Below, one piece after another: positions 25,278-33,670 of a stretch of DNA of 64,000 nucleotides. A model generated the notes under the pieces. It searched no databases and was not told where the DNA came from. It saw only the letters and a program-made list of their open reading frames with translations. Made by a program: the position numbers and the translations under genes. The stretch comes from Macrococcoides epidermidis (GTDB lineage: Bacteria > Bacillota > Bacilli > Staphylococcales > Staphylococcaceae), in assembly GCF_042659445.1 (NCBI RefSeq), contig NZ_JBHSSR010000001.1; one strand, 5' to 3'. Each line of letters starts with the position of its first letter. Position 1 is the first letter of the stretch.

Positions 25278-25806
25278 ATTTTTCTATTTTTTCTTTGCAA
25301 TAGACCGCTAACTTTTCCAGATCACCAAAGTTTGTCTTTACATGCTGCATTATCTCATTTGCTGTCTGATACGCAAAATCATATTGTGCTTTCGTAATCT
25401 CTTTCTTACGTAATGCACGTTTAGCATCTTGTTCATCGACCAGTTCATATCGACCATCAGGTAATACTAATACATCTAAATAAAGATCATGCGTTCTTGC
25501 CTGACCAAGTTCAGGAAAATTTTCTTCATTTATATCGATGTAATATTGAATAGGTTGACTTTCACGATTATACATCACTGTTATACTGTAATGTTTATCT
25601 TTCGGTAATATTTGTAGCCAGCGATAGCCATCATCTGCAACGACAATGTCTTCTCCAATAATATTTACCACTAACGGTGACTTTACTTTCTCCATAATAA
25701 TTTCCCCGATAATGCCTTCAAACTGTTCATCTTTGACAGCAATTTCATGATATTCTTTTCTGATTAAACGGCGCCAGCTGCGTTTATCAATATACTTGGT
25801 TTTCAT
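25276..25806 (-). CDS. DUF402-domain protein
   Basis: The start ATG 25806 lies eight bases after AAGGAG. The 176-residue protein has a single beta-barrel DUF402 domain; typical segments are VVADDGYRWLQILPKDKHYSITVMYN, YYIDINEENFPELGQARTHDLYLDVLVLPDGRYELVDEQD and a C-terminal helix pair. The family includes nucleoside tri/diphosphatase Ntdp of S. aureus and RNA-associated FAU-1 domains. Sequence differs enough from Ntdp that I would not transfer that activity. It is monocistronic. Confidence 0.8.
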   Translation of the reverse strand: MKTKYIDKRSWRRLIRKEYHEIAVKDEQFEGIIGEIIMEKVKSPLVVNIIGEDIVVADDGYRWLQILPKDKHYSITVMYNRESQPIQYYIDINEENFPELGQARTHDLYLDVLVLPDGRYELVDEQDAKRALRKKEITKAQYDFAYQTANEIMQHVKTNFGDLEKLAVYCKEKIEK

Positions 25807-25834
25807 ACAACCCACTCCTTACCAATCATTATAT

Positions 25835-25877
25835 AAAAATAAACAAGGATGATAAATCATTTTATCTCCTTGTTTAT
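25835..25877 (-). terminator. Intrinsic terminator of the EmrAB-type efflux operon
   Basis: The stem AAACAAGGA / TCCTTGTTT (25841-25849, 25867-25875) with a further inner pairing GATAAA/TTTATC is followed by a U-rich run on the minus strand. Confidence 0.75.
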
Positions 25878-25889
25878 AAAAATATTCAA

Positions 25890-27665
25890 TTATACTTCGT
25901 CTGTTGTATAATGATCTTTTCCTTTTAAGAAAAATGCCAGCACAAATGCAAGTAAGCTTAATGCAGTTGCGACCCAGAATGCATCATTAATACCGTTAAT
26001 TGTTGCCATCTTCTGTATTTGTCCCATAACAACTTGTGTACCAAGATTACTACTACCCATCTGCTGTCCAATCTGTGACATAGAATTCGCTATTGCAGGA
26101 TTCGTTTTATCTAATTGGTTAGCAATGTCTCCCATATGCGCAGTTGTTTGCTGTGTCATTACTGTAACTAAAATTGCTGTTCCGATAGAACCAGCTAACT
26201 GTCGAATTGTATTACTAATTGCATTACCATGAGGTATCATACGAAGTGGTAATGCGTTCATCCCTGCTGTCATAATCGGCATCATAATGAAACTCATACC
26301 AAATGAACGCAGAATATAGATGCTTAATATATGTCCATAACTTGTGTCCATACTTAACTTCGTGAGTTCCCATGTTGCATAGGTCATAATTGCTAGACCG
26401 AAGATTGCAATCGGCTTAATACCAATCTTATCAAGTAATTTACCTGATATCGGTCCCATCAGACCCATTAAAAGAGATCCAGGTAATAAGAGCAATCCAG
26501 AATCAAGTGGTGAGAAGCCACGAATAGATTGTAAGTAGACAGGTAATAAAAGCATACCTCCAAATAAACTCATCGTAACAATAATATTGATCAGTAACGT
26601 AAATGAGAAGCCACTATATTTCAAAGCACGTAAATCCATCATCGGAATCTTCATTGTCATTTCTCGATAAATAAATAACACGATGAAGATCATACCTATG
26701 ATCATTGTTGAAATTACGATGCCTGAATCCCAGCCTTTATTTCCTGCTTCAGAGAATCCATAAAGTAAACTACCAAATCCAAGTGTACTGAATATTACGC
26801 CGGGAATATCAAGTTTAACGTTTTTAGTCGGTTGATAAATCTTAAACCAGAAGAAACCAATAATTAAGGAAATAATACCGATAACACTCATTCCATAGAA
26901 CATGACATTCCAATGATAGTTCTGAATAACCCAACCTGTTAATGTTGGACCAATGGCTGGTGCTAAAATCATTGCAATCCCCATCATCCCCATTGCAGCA
27001 CCACGTTTATCAGGTGGGAATAACGTCATAAATACGTTTGTTCCTAACGGCATTAATATCCCTGCACCTACTGCCTGAATGACACGTCCAAGCATCATTA
27101 GCGGGAAGTTGAATGAAATGGCACAGATCATTGATCCTATTGTAAAGAACAACATCGCAGTTAAGAAAAGCTGACGATATGTGAATCGTTGAATCATGTA
27201 TGCACTAATCGGTACTAAAATACCATTGACGAGCATAAATCCTGTTGTTAACCATTGTGCTGTAGATGTTGAAATACTAAAATCATTGATTAATACCGGT
27301 AATGCTACATTAATAAGCGTCTGGTTAAGTATCGCTACAAACATACCGATCATTAAAGCAGTAATAACTTTACCAAGCGTTATACCTTTACCATATTCAA
27401 CAAGTGCACCTTGTGGTTTTACCTGCTCATGTACAGGTTTATTAACATCCAGTTCAGTATGTTCTGCTTGTGTTGTTTCATCTGTTGACTTCGCTGTGTA
27501 AGTAGTACTTTTCACTGTTTCATTTGGTGTATCCAACTTACTTTCTGTTAACGGTGTCGTTGTTTTTAAGTTATCTTTTTTCTTCGTACTTCGCATCATG
27601 AATCTGTTTAAAGCCCAGAACACGAGTAAGCTAAATAATATATATAGAATATACATAGAGGTCAT
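25890..27665 (-). CDS. DHA2-family (EmrB/QacA-type) drug:H+ antiporter with N-terminal extension
   Basis: This 591-residue protein has a 14-helix DHA2 core from about residue 100, with LNQTLINVALPVLINDF, loop motif GRVIQAVGAGILMPL and motif C-like segment MILAPAIGPTLTGW. Unusually, about 100 residues precede it: one extra hydrophobic helix (YILYILFSLLVFWALNRF) and a Thr/Lys/Glu-rich linker. The core is DHA2-like, but family members normally start close to helix 1. It sits 12 bp downstream of a short HlyD/EmrA-type adaptor gene and should export lipophilic drugs by proton antiport. The divergent TetR-family gene probably represses the pair. Confidence 0.88.
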   Translation of the reverse strand: MTSMYILYILFSLLVFWALNRFMMRSTKKKDNLKTTTPLTESKLDTPNETVKSTTYTAKSTDETTQAEHTELDVNKPVHEQVKPQGALVEYGKGITLGKVITALMIGMFVAILNQTLINVALPVLINDFSISTSTAQWLTTGFMLVNGILVPISAYMIQRFTYRQLFLTAMLFFTIGSMICAISFNFPLMMLGRVIQAVGAGILMPLGTNVFMTLFPPDKRGAAMGMMGIAMILAPAIGPTLTGWVIQNYHWNVMFYGMSVIGIISLIIGFFWFKIYQPTKNVKLDIPGVIFSTLGFGSLLYGFSEAGNKGWDSGIVISTMIIGMIFIVLFIYREMTMKIPMMDLRALKYSGFSFTLLINIIVTMSLFGGMLLLPVYLQSIRGFSPLDSGLLLLPGSLLMGLMGPISGKLLDKIGIKPIAIFGLAIMTYATWELTKLSMDTSYGHILSIYILRSFGMSFIMMPIMTAGMNALPLRMIPHGNAISNTIRQLAGSIGTAILVTVMTQQTTAHMGDIANQLDKTNPAIANSMSQIGQQMGSSNLGTQVVMGQIQKMATINGINDAFWVATALSLLAFVLAFFLKGKDHYTTDEV

Positions 27666-27677
27666 ACAAAAACCTCC

Positions 27678-28328
27678 TTAGTTTTTATGAATGCGTACAG
27701 TTACATTCATTCCTGGAATAATGTCTAATGATTTATCTTTATCTAGTTCAATTTTTACAGGTACTACTTGTGTTACTTTTGTATAGTTCGCATTACCATT
27801 TGAAGAAGGTAGCATAGAAAAACTTGATGCTGTTGCTAAACCAATTTCTTTTACTTCACCTGTTAAATCAGTATCTTTGTAACCATCTACATATACATCC
27901 ACGTCTTGACCAACTTTAATACCATCGATTTGTGTCTCTTTAATATTTGCTGTGACAAATAAATCGTTTAAGTCATATGCATAAGCAATCGGTGTACCTG
28001 CTCCAACAAATCCATTTTCAGTGGCTTGCGTTTTAACGATTGTTCCGTCCTGAGGCATAGTGATATCAGTTTTTGATGGTTTCCCGTCTTGACCCATACC
28101 TACAACAGTACCGATTTTATCATCTTTTGAAATTTTGTCTCCTACAGTTTTGTCTAATGCTGTCAGTTTACCTGCTGTCGGACTCGCAATGACTAATTGC
28201 GTACCATCTACTTTAGCATTGTCTGTTTTGACATAGTTCGTTGCTTCATTATAGAAATGAAACGCTGCAAATCCTCCTGCAACAAGAATGATTAAAGTTA
28301 AAATATTAATTAATACGAGTTTTTTCAT
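27678..28328 (-). CDS. EmrA/HlyD-type membrane fusion protein
   Basis: This 216-residue protein has one N-terminal membrane helix (about 5-25) and a biotinyl-lipoyl-like domain (VASPTAGKLTALDKTVGDKISKDDKIGTVVG ... GTIVKTQATENGFVGAGTPIAYAYD). A C-terminal beta-barrel ends in IPGMNVTVRI. It lacks the long coiled coil of Gram-negative EmrA, as expected in a cell without an outer membrane. It should be the extracytoplasmic partner of the EmrB-like antiporter encoded next. AAGGAGG precedes the ATG. Confidence 0.87.
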   Translation of the reverse strand: MKKLVLINILTLIILVAGGFAAFHFYNEATNYVKTDNAKVDGTQLVIASPTAGKLTALDKTVGDKISKDDKIGTVVGMGQDGKPSKTDITMPQDGTIVKTQATENGFVGAGTPIAYAYDLNDLFVTANIKETQIDGIKVGQDVDVYVDGYKDTDLTGEVKEIGLATASSFSMLPSSNGNANYTKVTQVVPVKIELDKDKSLDIIPGMNVTVRIHKN

Positions 28329-28363
28329 AATATATTCCTCCTTATTTTTTTCGCATAACCATT

Positions 28364-28430
28364 ATTATAATCCGATTTAACTTTCATTCAACCAACAAAA
28401 TTTGTTTAATTGTTGGATTTTGATTACAAT
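28364..28430. promoter_or_regulatory. Divergent promoters and TetR-type operator for the efflux locus
   Basis: An inverted repeat CCAACAA-N11-TTGTTGG (28392-28398, 28410-28416) lies between the two genes. Leftward, -35 TTGAAT (28391-28386) and -10 TATAAT (28369-28364) drive the efflux pair. Rightward, -35 TTGTTT (28402-28407) and -10 TACAAT (28425-28430), 17 bp apart, drive the regulator. The repeat overlaps or abuts both -35 boxes, which fits joint repression. Confidence 0.6.
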
Positions 28431-28472
28431 GAAGTATTGATAACGCTATCATCCAAAAGAAAGAGTGAAACA

Positions 28473-29018
28473 ATGACAGATAAAAAAACTTTAATAGAAT
28501 ATTCATTTATTCAATTGATGGAACACTATCGATTTAGAGATATTACAATAAAAATGATTTGTGAAGAAAGTAATATAAACCGTTCAACATTCTATGCTTA
28601 TTTTGAAGACAAATATGCTCTGTTAGACGGTATGATTGATTTTCATATTCACAATATCGAACAATTCATGACCGATAATCTAAATAATTTAAAAGACGAA
28701 GAAGACAAGCGACCATATGTCGAAAAGTATTTAAAAGAAACATTTCAATATATTTTCGATAATAAGCAATTCTTTAAAATCTTACTTACACTTCATCCTG
28801 CTCAAAACTTCACACAAAAATTATTAAGCAGCTGGAGAGAAAATTATTTAAATGTACTAAATAATACAATTTCATTAAACTATCCTGATTATTTCGTCAG
28901 TTATACAATCGGGGGCCAATTTGGTATTTTATATTTTTGGCTGCAAAATGACTGTCCGGAATCTCCTGAAGTCATCGGTAAAATTATTTATAATAATATC
29001 CTCAAAATTAACCGCTAA
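28473..29018 (+). CDS. TetR-family transcriptional regulator
   Basis: The start ATG 28473 (MTDKKTLIEYSFIQLMEHYRF) follows AAGAGTG; earlier in-frame starts would overlap the promoter. The 181-residue protein has an N-terminal TetR HTH (about 10-55, DITIKMICEESNINRSTFYAYFEDKYALLD) and a helical ligand domain of the DhaS/TetR_C type (FKILLTLHPAQNF..., YTIGGQFGILYFWLQNDC). It is transcribed divergently from the EmrAB-like pump and presumably represses it until a pump substrate binds. Confidence 0.87.
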   Translation: MTDKKTLIEYSFIQLMEHYRFRDITIKMICEESNINRSTFYAYFEDKYALLDGMIDFHIHNIEQFMTDNLNNLKDEEDKRPYVEKYLKETFQYIFDNKQFFKILLTLHPAQNFTQKLLSSWRENYLNVLNNTISLNYPDYFVSYTIGGQFGILYFWLQNDCPESPEVIGKIIYNNILKINR

Positions 29019-29093
29019 ATTAAAAGTGTTTTATTTCACTCATGTCAAATATCGAGTATAATAATATAGATATTAAATAAATGGAGGCACACA

Positions 29094-30461
29094 ATGAAGT
29101 TATATCAATCACTTACAATTGGAGCATTAGCGACTGCTTCACTTTTTGCATTACCTCACATTGCTAAAGCTGATAGTCTTAAAGTCGGTAAGATTAAAGA
29201 CGAAAATGCAATCATTATTACAAATAAAACAGCGATGTCAAAGAAAGTTGCCGGCGACTTTGCACAGTACACGTTATATATTAACGATCAACATACGATT
29301 AACGGTGAGAAATATTATCGCGTTCAGACAACGGATGATATCAACAATGCGATTGGTTATGTGAAAGCAAGTGACCTTAAAATCAATACAACGAAAATTG
29401 TCCCTACAAAAATGAAGACATATACGATGAAAGCCGCTTCTACAAAACTCTTCGAAGTGCCAAACGGTAGTTCTAGACAAGTGATTGATAGAATCAGTAA
29501 AAATGAAGTGATCAAAGTTGAAAAGACCATTCGTGTTAACGCTTCAACTTATATTTACGGAACACTACCAAGCGGTATGAAAGGCTGGATTAACATTACG
29601 AATGATGTTGGGCGAAAGCCGGTGAAGCGTAATCCTATCCAGCAGAAAGCTAAACCTCAAGTTAAACCTGAAAATAAAAAATCAATGGATGCTGAAGCAG
29701 AAGAAACTTTAGTAGATATCGCTGCACAGCCAAGACCTGTAGGTGAAGGCATCAACCATATCGAATTACCAATCTCAATTAAAGATGCCTTAAAAATTCA
29801 AATGTCACTACATCCAAAACCACAAAGCTCAAACGGCATCAAATGGAAGAATGCACATCGTAAAGATGTACTAAATGCGATGAATCCAGAAGAGGCTATG
29901 ATTGATCCTGTACAAAAATATCAATTTCTAGTTCTAAACGAACCGCAACATCTCACTGCAGACCAGCTTAATATATTATTACAAGGTAAAGGCATTTTAG
30001 AAGGACATGGGGAAGCTTTTAGACAGGCAAGTATAAAGTATAATATTAATGAAATCTATTTAATCAGCCATGCCTTCTTAGAAACTGCAGAAGGTACAAG
30101 TACATTAGCTAAAGGCGTTAAAGTTAAAGGTGAAGATAAGAACAAACGTTTCTATAATATGTATGGTGTTGGTGCATACGACAAAGATGCAGTGAAATAT
30201 GGCGCAAAATATGCAGCAAATATCGGTTGGGATACACCGAATGAAGCAATTATTGGCGGTGCAGAATTTATTTCAAAAGGGTTCGTTTCTGAAAATCAAA
30301 ACACATTATATGCAATGCGCTGGAACCCATTTGCTCCAGGAGATAGCCAATATGCTACAGATATATTATGGGCACGCGCAAATGCAAACTACATGCATGC
30401 ATACTATCAAAAGTTAGGCATTTCAGGTGGAAAGTTCAATTTCGTACATTATGCAAAATAA
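29094..30461 (+). CDS. Secreted autolysin: SH3-like/GW repeats plus GH73 glucosaminidase
   Basis: This 455-residue protein has a signal peptide (1-26, cut AKA-D). Two GW/SH3b-like modules (about 27-100 and 105-175, each ending in IGYVKASDL or KGWINITND) probably bind the wall. A basic Pro/Lys/Gln linker and then a glucosaminidase domain (about 290-455) follow. The catalytic Glu is expected in ISHAFLETAEGTSTLA, and the segment FYNMYGVGAYDKDAVKYGAKYAANIGW is diagnostic of Atl/LytD-type enzymes. It cleaves the glycan backbone of peptidoglycan during growth or separation. ATGGAGG precedes the start. It is monocistronic with a strong terminator. Confidence 0.92.
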   Translation: MKLYQSLTIGALATASLFALPHIAKADSLKVGKIKDENAIIITNKTAMSKKVAGDFAQYTLYINDQHTINGEKYYRVQTTDDINNAIGYVKASDLKINTTKIVPTKMKTYTMKAASTKLFEVPNGSSRQVIDRISKNEVIKVEKTIRVNASTYIYGTLPSGMKGWINITNDVGRKPVKRNPIQQKAKPQVKPENKKSMDAEAEETLVDIAAQPRPVGEGINHIELPISIKDALKIQMSLHPKPQSSNGIKWKNAHRKDVLNAMNPEEAMIDPVQKYQFLVLNEPQHLTADQLNILLQGKGILEGHGEAFRQASIKYNINEIYLISHAFLETAEGTSTLAKGVKVKGEDKNKRFYNMYGVGAYDKDAVKYGAKYAANIGWDTPNEAIIGGAEFISKGFVSENQNTLYAMRWNPFAPGDSQYATDILWARANANYMHAYYQKLGISGGKFNFVHYAK

Positions 30462-30484
30462 TATATTCATATAATCCAATCATC

Positions 30485-30520
30485 ACAAAACCCCTTATCC
30501 AGCTGGATAAGGGGTTTTGT
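30485..30520 (+). terminator. Intrinsic terminator after the glucosaminidase gene
   Basis: A perfect 16-bp stem ACAAAACCCCTTATCC / GGATAAGGGGTTTTGT closes a four-base loop (AGCT); the whole 36 bases are palindromic. Confidence 0.92.
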
Positions 30521-30548
30521 TTGGGATGGGTATGGAGTTAAAGGGGGG

Positions 30549-30577
30549 TGTTCACTTAGAGTCTCACTAAGTGAACA
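30549..30577. other. Unassigned hairpin near the end of metQ
   Basis: An 11-bp stem TGTTCACTTAG / CTAAGTGAACA has a seven-base loop. It lies 24 bases after the metQ stop on the minus strand but is followed by a C-run rather than a U-run. Its role is unclear. Confidence 0.5.
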
Positions 30578-30600
30578 TTAATTGCCGAGGAGCAACCTGT

Positions 30601-31440
30601 CTATTTCAAACCCTCTTCAATCTTATTGATTTCATCTTGTGATAAGTTTTTCGCAATTTCTCCGTCTTTCGTATCTTCTTTTAATGCCTCTTTAGCTAAA
30701 TCAGAGTGATATAATTCAACGATTTTCTTATATGTCTTGTTATCTTTATCTTCTGTTTTCGCTGCAATCACATTAATGTATGGTGCGACATCTTTATTAT
30801 CCGCATCTTCCAGATAAATCGGATCATCTTTTGGATTAAGTCCAGCACGTGCAGCTACACCATTATTAATGATAGATACTGCTACATCTTCTAATACTCG
30901 TGGTGTTTGTTGAGCATCAATCGGTTTGATTTTTAGATCAAGTTTATTTTCTTCAATTTTGTCTGGTCCACCAAATAAACCGAAGTCGCCAGATAATTTA
31001 ATTAATCCAGCTTGTTCTAATAATTTTAATGCACGTGCCTGGTTTGTTACGTCATCAGGAATTGCAATTGTATCGCCTTTTTTAACATCTTTAATGTCTT
31101 TAATCTTTTTAGAATATACCCCAAGTGGTGCAAATACTGTTGTACCTACTACAGATAATTTTAATTTATGGTCTTTTTTAAACTGATCAAGGAAAGCGAA
31201 ATGCTGGAATGCATTTAAATCAATTTCACCTTCTGCTAGCGCATTGTTTGGTGCAGTGTAATCCTGGAATTCAACAAATTCAATTTTTATGCCATCTTTC
31301 TCCGCTTCTTTCTTAACAACTTCCCAGACTTTAGAGTCTACGCCAGTTACACCGATCTTAACTGTCTTTTCATCTTTCTTACTACCACATGCTGCTAGCA
31401 CTACGATTAAACTTAAAAATAATACGAATAATTTTTTCAT
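30601..31440 (-). CDS. metQ: Methionine ABC transporter substrate-binding lipoprotein
   Basis: This 279-residue NlpA-family protein has a lipobox LAAC (Cys18) and a periplasmic-binding fold. Features are KIGVTG near the mature N-terminus, FVEFQDYTAPNNALAEGEIDLNAFQHFAFLDQF, and IPDDVTNQARALKLLEQAGLI. It captures D/L-methionine outside the membrane for the MetNP transporter. It is third in the metN-permease-metQ operon and is controlled by the SAM riboswitch upstream of metN. AAGGAGAATG precedes the ATG. Confidence 0.95.
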   Translation of the reverse strand: MKKLFVLFLSLIVVLAACGSKKDEKTVKIGVTGVDSKVWEVVKKEAEKDGIKIEFVEFQDYTAPNNALAEGEIDLNAFQHFAFLDQFKKDHKLKLSVVGTTVFAPLGVYSKKIKDIKDVKKGDTIAIPDDVTNQARALKLLEQAGLIKLSGDFGLFGGPDKIEENKLDLKIKPIDAQQTPRVLEDVAVSIINNGVAARAGLNPKDDPIYLEDADNKDVAPYINVIAAKTEDKDNKTYKKIVELYHSDLAKEALKEDTKDGEIAKNLSQDEINKIEEGLK

Positions 31441-31458
31441 CTTTTCATTCTCCTTTTT

Positions 31459-32124
31459 TTATAAACGACTTGTATATATGCTTGCTACTTTGTTACCAAT
31501 AAATTGTGTGATTTGTACTAAGACAATCAAAATTAAAACTGTAATAAACATGACTGCAACGTCAAAACGCTGGTAGCCATATGTAAAAGCGAGATATCCT
31601 ATACCACCAGCACCAACTAGACCTGCTACTGCAGAGAACTCGATAAGTGATACGGTAGTAAACGTTAAGCCTAGAATGAGTGCTCCTGCTGCTTCCGGAA
31701 TTAATACTTTGAATAAAATATCAAATTTACTTGACCCCATAGATTGTGCCGCTTCAATTACACCTCGATCTACTGAAACGATATTGTTTTCCACAACACG
31801 TGCAATAGATAATGATGCAGCTAACGTCATCGGAAATATCGCTGCCCAGATTCCGATAGATGTACCTACTAAAAATCTTGTAATCGGAATCAGTGCTACG
31901 AGGAAAATAATAAATGGAATCGGTCGAATCGTATTGATTATTGCATTCAAAATTGTATTTAACACTTTATTTTCTAAAATATTACCCTTACCAGTTGCAT
32001 AGAGCAGTATGCCTAAAGGTAAACCAATCAGTGTAGCCAGCACTAAAGTAATTGCTACCATGATGAGTGTACTGATCGTGTGCTCTAATATTACTGGCCA
32101 GAATGTACTTAAATCAGTTTTCAA
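31459..32124 (-). CDS. metP: Methionine ABC transporter permease
   Basis: This 221-residue membrane protein has five to six helices and the ABC permease EAA loop (VIEAAQSMGSSKFDILFKVLIPEAAGALI). The start is a TTG at 32124, nine bases after GGGAGG, inside the last codons of metN (11-bp overlap), so translation is coupled. It forms the membrane channel for methionine uptake with the MetN ATPase and lipoprotein MetQ. Confidence 0.93.
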   Translation of the reverse strand: MKTDLSTFWPVILEHTISTLIMVAITLVLATLIGLPLGILLYATGKGNILENKVLNTILNAIINTIRPIPFIIFLVALIPITRFLVGTSIGIWAAIFPMTLAASLSIARVVENNIVSVDRGVIEAAQSMGSSKFDILFKVLIPEAAGALILGLTFTTVSLIEFSAVAGLVGAGGIGYLAFTYGYQRFDVAVMFITVLILIVLVQITQFIGNKVASIYTSRL

Positions 32125-33136
32125 ATCCTTCTACCTCCCTTACTTCTATGCCGTGCTGTGTAATTTCTGATAAGGCACTTTGAATATTTTGAACATCACC
32201 AACTGCTTCAATTAATAAATTACCAAATAATCTATCAGTTAACTCGGTTATACCGCCATACAAAATGTTAAAATCAACATGATTTGCTCTACCAATCTTA
32301 CTCAATACCGGCTCAAGAATTTGCTCATGATTAAAGATAAAGCGATATAGTTTACGATTCGTAACATTAATATCTTTAGGAATGTCATCATTTAGTACAC
32401 TATGCACAAAACGCTTTGTTGTTGGATGAACAGGTGTAGTAAATAGTTCAAATACTTTGTTACTCTCAACCACTCTGCCCTTTTCCATTACAGCCACTTC
32501 ATCACAAATTGATTTCACAACTTCCATCTCATGGGTAATGATCACTATCGTGATATTAAGCTTTTCATTGATATCTTTTAGCAGGTTTAATATTTCATCT
32601 GTCGTTTCAGGATCCAGCGCACTTGTTGCTTCATCACAAAGTAATATATCAGGATTTGTTGCTAACGCTCTTGCAATACCTACACGCTGCTTCTGTCCAC
32701 CGGATAATTGATTTGGGTAATCGTCTTTCTTATCAGCAAGACCGACAAATGCCAGTAATTCGTCTACTCGCTGCTCGATTTCAGCTTTAGTATATTGTTT
32801 CGTTAGCTTTAAAGGATAACGAATATTATCACTGATAGTCTTTGCTTTAAATAAATTAAACTGCTGAAATATCATGCCGATATTTTGACGCTGTTTACGT
32901 AAATCCTTCTCTTTTAATCCAACGATATCTCTACCTTCGACATAAACATAACCAGAAGATGGTGCTTCAAGTCGATTAATTAACCTGAGTAAAGTAGATT
33001 TCCCAGCACCTGAATATCCAACAATACCGTATATTTGACCCTTCTCGATTGAAAGCGATACATCATCTAGCGCATTAATCAGACCTTTCTTTGTTTGATA
33101 CGTTTTAGTCACGTGATCAATTTCAATGATTCCCAT
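32114..33136 (-). CDS. metN: Methionine ABC transporter ATPase
   Basis: The start ATG 33136 (MGIIEIDHVTKTYQ) follows GGAGGAG. The 340-residue protein has an ABC domain with Walker A GYSGAGKST, signature LSGGQKQR, Walker B ILLCDEATSALD and a switch His in ITHEM. A C-terminal NIL/ACT-like domain (about 260-340) binds methionine in E. coli MetN and mediates transinhibition. It is first in the metNPQ operon, behind the S-box. Confidence 0.96.
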   Translation of the reverse strand: MGIIEIDHVTKTYQTKKGLINALDDVSLSIEKGQIYGIVGYSGAGKSTLLRLINRLEAPSSGYVYVEGRDIVGLKEKDLRKQRQNIGMIFQQFNLFKAKTISDNIRYPLKLTKQYTKAEIEQRVDELLAFVGLADKKDDYPNQLSGGQKQRVGIARALATNPDILLCDEATSALDPETTDEILNLLKDINEKLNITIVIITHEMEVVKSICDEVAVMEKGRVVESNKVFELFTTPVHPTTKRFVHSVLNDDIPKDINVTNRKLYRFIFNHEQILEPVLSKIGRANHVDFNILYGGITELTDRLFGNLLIEAVGDVQNIQSALSEITQHGIEVREVEGFEN

Positions 33137-33159
33137 TTTTTCTCCTCCCAAAATAAAAA

Positions 33160-33305
33160 ACGTGCACTCAGCTGGTAGCTAAATGCACGTTACACGTCCG
33201 AATTTATCTGCCAAGCGTGAGCTTGATGGAATTAGCACAGTGCTCTAAATTAGAGTCCGCTGCTGAGACTTCATCGGGCCATATCCCTCTGTCTCTCTTG
33301 ATAAA
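33160..33305 (-). promoter_or_regulatory. SAM-I (S-box) riboswitch of the metNPQ operon
   Basis: Reading the minus strand, the sequence shows the S-box core: TCAAGAGAGACAGAGGGA, then GGCCCGATGAAG, CAGCAGCGG, and GTGCTAATTCCA with the closing CAAG...GATAAA. A terminator stem ACGTGCATTTAGCT / AGCTGAGTGCACGT (about 33190-33160) plus a U-run follows. High SAM should end transcription before metN. P1 closes weakly (TTTTATC/GATAAA), which is normal for switching. Confidence 0.95.
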
Positions 33306-33384
33306 ATATTTATTAAGTTGTTTTACATGTTACAGTGAATCAAAATATCTGTCAACACAATTTTTTAAAAAATTTTGAGATGGT

Positions 33385-33662
33385 TTTTTTGACCGATAAA
33401 TCCTGTTTGTCGGCCATCATTTTCGATTTCCCTCTATTTTTGTGGATTCTTGGCCGATAAATCCAGTTTGTCGGCCATCATTTTTGATTTCCCTCTAATT
33501 TTGTGCATTCTTAGCCGATAAATGCTGTTTGTCGGCCATCATTTTCAATTTCCCTCTAATTTTGTGGATTCTTGGCCGATAAATCCAGTTTGTCGGCCAT
33601 CATTTTCGATTTTCTTCTAATTTTGTGCATTCTTGGCCGATAAATCCAGTTTGTCGGCCATC
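33385..33662. repeat. Five tandem copies of a 61-bp hairpin repeat
   Basis: Units begin at 33391, 33452, 33513, 33574 and 33635, exactly 61 bp apart. Each unit contains a hairpin GGCCGA-TAAATCCAGTTTG-TCGGCC and an AT-rich spacer ATCATTTTCGATTTCCCTCT plus AATTTTGTG(G/C)ATTCTT. Copies 1 and 3 have one mutated stem base (GACCGA, AGCCGA), and the spacer varies at a few positions. The array fills the gap between the S-box and the 3' end of the PLD-like gene. Confidence 0.9.
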
Positions 33663-33670
33663 AAATACTA

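Noticed and set aside
30549..30577. Terminator for metQ
   Set aside because: The stem is good but a C-run, not a U-run, follows on the minus strand, so I list it only as an unassigned hairpin.
33385..33662. CRISPR array
   Set aside because: Repeats and spacers are both conserved and period is a strict 61 bp. The units contain no variable spacer and no cas genes are near, so it is a tandem repeat.
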